The translations under genes were made by a program, and so were the position numbers. From NCBI RefSeq assembly GCF_025979885.1, contig NZ_CP110139.1, positions 558,001 to 622,000 of the forward strand: DNA of 64,000 nucleotides, given 5' to 3'. The stretch is from Hymenobacter sp. YIM 151500-1 (GTDB lineage Bacteria; Bacteroidota; Bacteroidia; Cytophagales; Hymenobacteraceae). Below are positions 63,761 through 64,000 of this stretch, one piece after another. Each line of letters begins with the position of its first letter. Position 1 is the stretch's first letter. Under the pieces are notes generated by a model that was given only the letters and a program-made list of their open reading frames with translations, ran no database searches and was not told the DNA's origin.

Positions 63761-64000
63761 ATGGCACAACAACTACGCGGCAACGACCTGCGGAAGCTAG
63801 GCTTCCCCGAAGGCCGGGCTATTGGGCTTGCGCTGGCCCAGTTGCAGCGCAAACACCTGAAGCGGCTCTCCCTCACCGACCAGCTGCTGCTGTTGCAGCA
63901 GGTGTTGGCCGAGCCCCACGACTTTGCCACCCACCTCGACTGGAGCCACGTGGCTGCGGCCCTGCTGCCCCCACCCAGCCGCCATATCGAGCTGGTGGCC
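63761..64000 (+). CDS. rtcB: N-terminal part of a probable RNA ligase RtcB (cut by window end)
   Basis: 80 codons from ATG at 63761; the gene continues beyond the window. The start QLRGNDLRKLGFPEGRAIGL, then ALAQLQRKHLK, and LLLLQQVLAEPHDFATH, resembles the N-terminal extension of Bacteroidota RtcB-family proteins. The catalytic region is not in view, so the call also rests on position: rtcB commonly follows rsr and Y RNA genes. RtcB joins 2',3'-cyclic phosphate and 5'-OH RNA ends. Confidence 0.6.
   Translation, partial: MAQQLRGNDLRKLGFPEGRAIGLALAQLQRKHLKRLSLTDQLLLLQQVLAEPHDFATHLDWSHVAAALLPPPSRHIELVA

Overview
The window looks like a chromosomal segment of a GC-rich member of the Bacteroidota, most likely a Hymenobacter or close Cytophagales relative. 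Four signs point there. Seven secreted proteins end in type IX secretion (T9SS) sorting domains of type A or type B. Promoters match the Bacteroidota form TTG-N19/20-TAnnTTTG. Many exported proteins are large and modular. Palindromic interspersed repeats fill many intergenic gaps.

Layout. 0-9 kb: a LolC/E-type permease, a secreted nuclease-like protein, a cytoplasmic M23 peptidase, a PaaE-type reductase and an M3 oligopeptidase. 9-15.3 kb: small exported proteins, an epimerase, then a minus-strand phenylacetyl-CoA epoxidase cluster (TetR-paaA-paaB-paaC-paaD); paaB carries two PaaB-like domains and every intergenic gap of the cluster is filled by a different repeat. 15.4-26.4 kb: thiL, a HEIGH-type metalloprotease lipoprotein, rlmD and two giant T9SS surface proteins. 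26.5-41.5 kb: three SDR enzymes, two identical tRNA-Lys genes flanking a Na+/H+ antiporter, a GH43-ricin protein, selO, msrB and an MFS transporter. 41.8-45.2 kb: a UvrA2-like ATPase gene broken by an IS1595-type element that landed inside an older palindrome which had itself been read in frame. 45-60 kb: lipoproteins, a methyltransferase, an orphan ABC ATPase, two T9SS paralogues with nearly identical sorting domains, decayed genes, a secreted alpha-amylase split by a one-base frameshift, TetR and hydrolase genes, a J-domain-like protein and an HDAC-family deacetylase.

The standout region is 61.0-64.0 kb. An Rsr/Ro60 orthologue (TROVE plus vWA) is followed by six tandem Y-RNA-like units and then the start of what appears to be the RNA ligase gene rtcB. 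Every unit has the same 5' box (GGTGCCGTAG), the same TACTTCG box, a 3' box related to GCTTGTTGCCC and a clamp helix that changes sequence but keeps pairing. Units 2-4 carry a permuted tRNA-like module (T arm, acceptor helix, D arm), unit 1 a partial one, and units 5-6 none. This appears to be an expanded Y RNA array in an RNA-repair/RNA-quality-control locus.

All calls come from reading the sequence; no database search was run. Family names rest on motifs described in each entry.
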